In this document: piece after piece, positions 59,955 through 64,000 of the stretch
Layout: each line of letters starts with the position of its first letter
How positions within the stretch are numbered: the first letter of the stretch is position 1
Source: Oceanospirillum linum
GTDB taxonomy: Bacteria; Pseudomonadota; Gammaproteobacteria; Pseudomonadales; Halomonadaceae
Direction: 5' to 3'
DNA length: 64,000 bases
Assembly: GCF_900182785.1 (NCBI RefSeq)
Contig: NZ_FXTS01000009.1
Coordinates: 1 to 64,000, forward strand
The notes under the pieces: generated by a model
The model's input: only the letters and a program-made list of their open reading frames with translations
What the model was told of the DNA's origin: nothing
Database searches by the model: none
Made by a program: the position numbers and the translations under genes

Positions 59955-61789
59955 TAGGCCACCTCTTGCGGTTGTATGGCGTACAGGCTGGTCATCTTCC
60001 CGTGAACCCGTCTCTTCACTGAGTTTTTCCCGGCGTTACGCTCTGTGATCCACCCGGCAGCGTCCAACGTGGCTATGATCGCTTTCAGTTCATGGCCTGC
60101 GCCAGCTTCTTTAAGCCCGCCTGACGTTAGGTAGTAGGTGCGGCCCTCTGCGGTGTTTCGCCAGTACCCGGCCCGGTCACGGATTAGTGGTCCTGCGCTT
60201 GCGGGCTGATCAAGATCAGAAAAGCGGCTATCCCCGTGCCGGTCGATAAAGTCCGCTATGGCTTCCAGTATCTGCCGGTCTTCTGTGTTGCCTGTGCCCC
60301 GGTGATCCCGCCATAAGTTGAACCCGGTTACAGCGGCTTCTATGGCTTCGCCTTCACGCCAGCCAGTTAACCCAAAGCTGGTAGCCAGCTCTCCCCCTAA
60401 CGCCAACAGGGCAAAGGTTCCGGCGGCGCGGGCTTCCACACCATCCGATACCTGAAACGCCGGCAGGCGGCAAAGCTCGCTGTATTCGTTGGGTAGATCG
60501 CCTTTGTATTTCATCAGCTGACGCGCAAAGGCTTGCCCGGTTAAGCCGTATTGTTCGCTGGTGGCCTGCTTTAAGGCATTAGAGAGCCCGGCACCATCGG
60601 GCAGCCCGTGTAGTTGGTCAAAGGCACCATAAGGCCGATCTACAGCAGGAACGTCCAGCAATCGGGCCTCTTGTCCGGCTTTGGCTTTTTTGCCACCTTC
60701 GGCCATGTGGGCGGATAACGTGCGTTCACCACTGGATAGCACCATCAAGCGCCACCGGGAAGCGGGCCGCATACCTCCGGTGCGTTTGGCTCGTTGCTTA
60801 CCTGTGCCATTGGCTAACAGGTAAACCATGTTCCCGGCATCGTAGGGGCTGCTTTGACTGAGCTCGTCCAGTGGCAACAAGGTATCGTTCAGGCTGGCGG
60901 CCAAGGCTTCCAGCCCGTTACCTGTGGCGCTCCAATTGCGGACGGTTTCAGGGCTTCCCCAGATACTAGCAGCGACCTGTAAGGCGGTGGTCTTTCCCTG
61001 GCTGCTTTTGCCCAATAGGTTAAGCCCTGCGCCCCCGACGGCCTGCTGTTTGGCGGGTTTCAGAAGTGCGCCAGCAAAGCCGGTACAGGCTGACAGTATC
61101 AGTATAGGGTTGCCGCTACAGCGTTCCCCTATCTGGCTGCGCCATGCGTCCAGGGTTCCCCGTGTACTCAGGTGGCTATCATGGGCGTGTTCAGCCTGAA
61201 AGCGGTATTGTGTATCGCCCAGGGTGGTTTGAGGCAGCACAAAGGCGGTTCCGTCTCCATGCCAGCCGGTACGGATCGCGGCTATCAGGCGCTCCCGTGG
61301 CTGGCTTTGCATAATGTGGCTGAGTATGTGGGCCTTGTACCGGTCGTTGTAGGTATAACCCCGGCTTAACAGCTCAGAGCGTAGCGCCTCACCATTACCG
61401 GCCAGCAGGGCCATAGGCACCAGCCATTCTTTCCATTGCCCGGTACTGTCCCGAAAGCGCAGCAGGCGGCCAAAGTTGCCACTGTGTTCATCATGGCTCA
61501 GGGCCTCGATATGCAACGGGCCACCAATACGCTGATCTATGGGATCACCGGCCCGGTTCGCTCCGTGCCAGTACAACCCGGCCCGGTGGGGTTCCGGGGC
61601 TGGGTTATCGGCAAAGCGCACAAAGTCATCATATACCCCGTAACAGGGGCGGCTGATGTTCTTAATGGTGATCTGATCGGCTGCCGGGGGTTGGTCGTGC
61701 GGGTTGATAGTCTTAAAAGGAAGAATCGGCCCGGCGCTCCCTTCGGCGGCTTTGTTCAGCTCTGGGGGGTGGGTTGTTTTAGCTGGCAT
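59954..61789 (-). CDS. DUF927 helicase-like replication protein
   Basis: 611 residues from ATG 61789, whose start overlaps the end of the Toprim gene. The DUF927 domain carries a Walker A GKSSQGKTTALQVAASIWG, Walker B-like TLLPLDELSQ and MVLSSGERTLSAHMAE, and a C-terminal winged-helix part (TTYYL-like region GRTYYLTSGGLKEAG). Such proteins act as superfamily 3/AAA-like helicases in phage satellites and integrative elements. With the Toprim gene it forms a two-gene counterpart of the P4 alpha primase-helicase. Confidence 0.88.
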   Translation of the reverse strand: MPAKTTHPPELNKAAEGSAGPILPFKTINPHDQPPAADQITIKNISRPCYGVYDDFVRFADNPAPEPHRAGLYWHGANRAGDPIDQRIGGPLHIEALSHDEHSGNFGRLLRFRDSTGQWKEWLVPMALLAGNGEALRSELLSRGYTYNDRYKAHILSHIMQSQPRERLIAAIRTGWHGDGTAFVLPQTTLGDTQYRFQAEHAHDSHLSTRGTLDAWRSQIGERCSGNPILILSACTGFAGALLKPAKQQAVGGAGLNLLGKSSQGKTTALQVAASIWGSPETVRNWSATGNGLEALAASLNDTLLPLDELSQSSPYDAGNMVYLLANGTGKQRAKRTGGMRPASRWRLMVLSSGERTLSAHMAEGGKKAKAGQEARLLDVPAVDRPYGAFDQLHGLPDGAGLSNALKQATSEQYGLTGQAFARQLMKYKGDLPNEYSELCRLPAFQVSDGVEARAAGTFALLALGGELATSFGLTGWREGEAIEAAVTGFNLWRDHRGTGNTEDRQILEAIADFIDRHGDSRFSDLDQPASAGPLIRDRAGYWRNTAEGRTYYLTSGGLKEAGAGHELKAIIATLDAAGWITERNAGKNSVKRRVHGKMTSLYAIQPQEVA

Positions 61790-62783
61790 AGCGGCCCCCT
61801 GCGTTGATCCAGTTGGACAGGTCGTTAAAGTCACTCAGGTGCTCCGGGGCATCGGCGGGCCAGTCGGGTAGCGCCAGCTCTGCGCCTGACGCTATGGCGG
61901 CTTCACGGGCGGCTATGGCTCCGGTGTTAACTTCTTTCTGCCGGTCATCATCGCCACAAATCACCAAACGGGAACCGGGCCATTTTTCACGGGCAGCCAC
62001 TGCGACAGGCTCAAGGTTTCCGGCATCCATCGCGGCCAGTACACGGGCTTTAGGGTAGCCTTGCGCCAGCGTCTTACCAGTGGCCCAGCCTTCACAGATC
62101 AGCGTTGCCGGGGCGGTTGGCGGCATCTGTACAGGTATAAAGTGCTCTGTTTTCCGGCATCCCTTGGTAAACCGCTTACTACCGTCTGGGAATATTGCCT
62201 GTAATCCCCATAGTGCCCCGTCTACATCCACAAACGGCAGGAACAGGCGGTTAAGGTGGTCGGCGGGCATCTGGCCGGGCACTACTCCAACCAATCGAGC
62301 AGCGCCACCCGCTCCAATTAGGAAAGGCGGGCCTTCCAGCTTGCGGGGTAAGCTCAGGCCCTTAGCCAACAGATACGGGTGTTCAGGATCGGCAGGGATT
62401 AGCGCCTCTGTGATGCTGGCCGCTTCCCATTGGGCGGCGCTATGTTTTGCGCGGTCTTCCGCTTCCCGTGCCTCCCGTTGCTCCCTGATATGGCGCTTTA
62501 ACTCTTCCTGCTCCCGAAAGCTCAGGCGGCCCCCTTTGCTGCCGTAGGCCCAGTTTTCATGGTAGCCGGTGCGGTAATTGCCAAAGTAACCAGCGGGATA
62601 CTGATCCAGATACAAGCGACAGTAACAGGCTTTGTTGCCTCGCTTGCCTTCTGGGTCATCAAAGCGGGTATGGTCGTTCAGGTCGATAGTGTCCGGGGCA
62701 GCCCCCATGCTGCGAAGCATGGCGGCTTTAAACGCTTCAATCACTTGTACGGCGGTTGGGGGCTGTTGCTGGCGCTTATTCAT
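61779..62783 (-). CDS. Toprim-domain primase-like protein
   Basis: 334 residues from ATG 62783, behind GGGAGGGCGAG. The N-terminal region (CYCRLYLDQYPAGYFGNYR) precedes a Toprim domain with Glu in LICEGWATGKTLAQG and the Asp pair in VICGDDDRQKE. Related to the primase N-terminal half of phage P4 alpha and plasmid RepC-like primases. It overlaps the DUF927 gene by 11 bp downstream and the 90-residue gene by 8 bp upstream, so translation is coupled along the operon. Confidence 0.88.
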   Translation of the reverse strand: MNKRQQQPPTAVQVIEAFKAAMLRSMGAAPDTIDLNDHTRFDDPEGKRGNKACYCRLYLDQYPAGYFGNYRTGYHENWAYGSKGGRLSFREQEELKRHIREQREAREAEDRAKHSAAQWEAASITEALIPADPEHPYLLAKGLSLPRKLEGPPFLIGAGGAARLVGVVPGQMPADHLNRLFLPFVDVDGALWGLQAIFPDGSKRFTKGCRKTEHFIPVQMPPTAPATLICEGWATGKTLAQGYPKARVLAAMDAGNLEPVAVAAREKWPGSRLVICGDDDRQKEVNTGAIAAREAAIASGAELALPDWPADAPEHLSDFNDLSNWINAGGRYAS

Positions 62784-63048
62784 GGCCTCGCCCTCCCTGC
62801 TGCTGCGCTTCGCTGATCTCCTCAATACGGGCGGCAACTTCGGCCACCTGATCCGCGATAGCTTCCAAAGCATCCATCATAGAGACGGTTTCATCATCGC
62901 TTAAAATGCGTTCGTGGCTCTCAAGGCTGCGCGTGACCAAGCGAGTAATGGCCTGTGTTCCGCTATGGGCGGTCAGTAGCTTGTTAGCGTAGACCTGCAA
63001 CAGGTCGGACTGATAACGCTGCTCAGGTGTGGTCTGTGGCTTAGGCAT
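62776..63048 (-). CDS. small helical protein D of the overlapping-gene array
   Basis: 90 residues, helical, ending QQQGGRGHE. It starts with MPKPQT and its ATG overlaps the end of gene C by 8 bp (ATGCCTAA). The central helix (DALEAIADQVAEVAARIEEI) resembles those of its neighbours. Function unknown; the series immediately precedes the primase gene. Confidence 0.7.
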   Translation of the reverse strand: MPKPQTTPEQRYQSDLLQVYANKLLTAHSGTQAITRLVTRSLESHERILSDDETVSMMDALEAIADQVAEVAARIEEISEAQQQGGRGHE

Positions 63049-63331
63049 GGCGGAATCCTCCCTTTTGTGCTGGTTTCAGGTGCTGGCGCAGCTGTTCATC
63101 AAAGTCATAACGGCGGTCTTCCACTTCCTCCGACAGATCAATCAGAGACTCCGATAGGCGCGTCAGGGCACGGTGTAAACCTCGTTTGTCCCGGTCGCTC
63201 AGGTCGTCATTGTCCAGCATCCGAGTAATTGCACCCACGGCAAAGCCAATTTCAACCGCTTTGTTGGTGTAATCGGGAATTGTGGTTTCAGTGAACCAAT
63301 ACAGGTTGGGTTTCTGCTCAGGATTAGGCAT
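63041..63331 (-). CDS. small helical protein C of the overlapping-gene array
   Basis: 96 residues from ATG 63331. It is a clear paralogue of gene B: shared IPDYTNKAVEIGFAV / MPDYISKASDTGFAV, RLSESLIDLSEEVE / RLGDSLTDLSESVE and terminal QHLKPAQKGGFRHA / QHLNPLQQGGPRHA. Overlaps both neighbours by 8 bp. Function unknown. Confidence 0.75.
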   Translation of the reverse strand: MPNPEQKPNLYWFTETTIPDYTNKAVEIGFAVGAITRMLDNDDLSDRDKRGLHRALTRLSESLIDLSEEVEDRRYDFDEQLRQHLKPAQKGGFRHA

Positions 63332-63623
63332 GGCGCGGCCCTCCCTGCTGCAACGGGTTAAGGTGTTGTTTAATGTCTTCGTTGATCTCGTGGCGCTGAT
63401 TCTCGACCGACTCTGACAGATCGGTAAGGGAATCACCCAGGCGCTCAAGTGCTGACAGAAGGCATTGCTTTTCCTCCACGGTCAGTTCGGAACGTTCGGC
63501 TAACATCCGGGCGATACCCATTACAGCAAAGCCAGTATCTGAGGCTTTACTGATATAGTCCGGCATCACCCTCTCATTGAGAAGGTGAACTTTTTTTGAG
63601 GCCAGTTCGTTAAGGCTAGGCAT
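63324..63623 (-). CDS. small helical protein B of the overlapping-gene array
   Basis: 99 residues from ATG 63623, paralogue of gene C (about half of the aligned positions look alike). It ends QQGGPRHA, encoded by the same GGGAGGGCCGCGCCATGCC stretch that serves as ribosome site and start of the next gene. Function unknown. Confidence 0.75.
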   Translation of the reverse strand: MPSLNELASKKVHLLNERVMPDYISKASDTGFAVMGIARMLAERSELTVEEKQCLLSALERLGDSLTDLSESVENQRHEINEDIKQHLNPLQQGGPRHA

Positions 63624-63873
63624 GGCGCGGCCCTCCCTTGTTGCTCTGGCGGGCTTCATCCAAGCGTTCGCCAATGGCGGCGGCTTGCGTGGCGATAACA
63701 TCCAAGCGGGCCAACAGGATCAGGGCATCAGCCTGTGTGATCTCTGGTAACCGCTCCTGTGCTTTGCCGGTGAACAGGTCGGTCAGTTGCCGAGCGGCCA
63801 GCGTGATGCTGTATAGCGTGTAATCAGCCACCTGTGCCGGTGTGGGTTGTGTGCGGTCAGAAGGATTAGGCAT
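63616..63873 (-). CDS. small helical protein A of the overlapping-gene array
   Basis: 85 residues from ATG 63873. Helical (ADYTLYSITLAARQLTDLF, ADALILLARLDVIATQAAAI), ending NKGGPRHA through the common junction. It is weakly similar to B and C at the domain level. Overlaps the gene to its right by 8 bp. Confidence 0.7.
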   Translation of the reverse strand: MPNPSDRTQPTPAQVADYTLYSITLAARQLTDLFTGKAQERLPEITQADALILLARLDVIATQAAAIGERLDEARQSNKGGPRHA

Positions 63874-64000
63874 GGCGCGACCCTCCCTGTGCTGGTTTAC
63901 GGCAGACAAGCGCCAGCGACAGGCCAGCAAAGACCGAGCGGGCTTGATTCAGGTTTGAGGCGTAACAGCTCACCATGCGAACGCGATTAAGCGCCGATAG
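63866..64000 (-). CDS. partial or very small gene ending in the common junction
   Basis: The frame is open from the window edge to stop TAA (63866-63868) and ends AQGGSRHA, like the other members. An internal ATG at 63976 would give a 36-residue product (MVSCYASNLNQARSVFAGLS...). It may instead be the end of a longer gene beyond the window, perhaps of the Ash/Icd-like small proteins that precede primase genes in satellites. Confidence 0.45.
   Translation of the reverse strand, partial: LSALNRVRMVSCYASNLNQARSVFAGLSLALVCRKPAQGGSRHA

Overview
The window is a chromosomal segment of a gammaproteobacterium, most likely a marine Oceanospirillales-type organism (Amphritea/Neptunomonas/Marinobacterium-like; the genus is a guess). 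The evidence is a set of gammaproteobacterial gene blocks: rpmB-rpmG-mutM with divergent radC and coaBC-dut-argB-slmA; rsmD divergent from ftsY-ftsE-ftsX-rpoH; coaD next to a YfhL-type ferredoxin; and glnK-amtB. An ectoine-type aspartate kinase fits a halotolerant marine lifestyle.

Layout. 1-541: REP-like palindrome array running into the 3' end of speA. 542-6130: polyamine genes (speA, speE), a PHB-depolymerase-like lipoprotein, and an HD-GYP response regulator broken by a one-base frameshift. About 6.2-16.9 kb: a defence island lying directly 3' of tRNA-Arg(CCG). It holds decayed genes, an unknown 392-residue gene, a complete type I restriction-modification system (hsdR, hsdM, hsdS), and two genes overlapping hsdS that look like the Kiwa pair kwaA-kwaB, followed by an unknown 156-residue gene. 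17.2-56.5 kb: core genome, covering cytochrome c5, rep, comM, ubiK, the nitrogen-sensing glnK-amtB-glnK2 cluster with a sigma-54 promoter, a copper-delivery cluster (pcuC/sco), D-lactate dehydrogenase, ribosomal proteins, DNA repair, coenzyme A and nucleotide metabolism, a diguanylate cyclase, an RND pump, cell division and sigma-32, a MATE pump, CheW, aspartate kinase, a sigma-54-driven 41-residue membrane peptide, a large sensor kinase, and a panE-like reductase.

56.5-64.0 kb: a second accessory region, probably a phage-satellite or plasmid-like integrated element cut by the window edge. From left to right it has a membrane/coiled-coil gene, an att-like region with 12-bp-period repeats, about 1.9 kb of mostly non-coding DNA with 22-bp iterons and arrays of small hairpins, a small cysteine-rich protein, a DUF927 helicase-like protein, a Toprim primase-like protein, and a tandem series of very small genes. 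Each of these small genes overlaps the next by 8 bp through nearly the same junction sequence.

The least explained items are the hairpin/iteron region with the small-gene cassette array (57.6-64 kb), the Kiwa-like pair embedded in the hsd operon with its unknown third gene, and the sigma-54-controlled 41-residue peptide at 52.2 kb. No rRNA, CRISPR array or integrase gene was seen.
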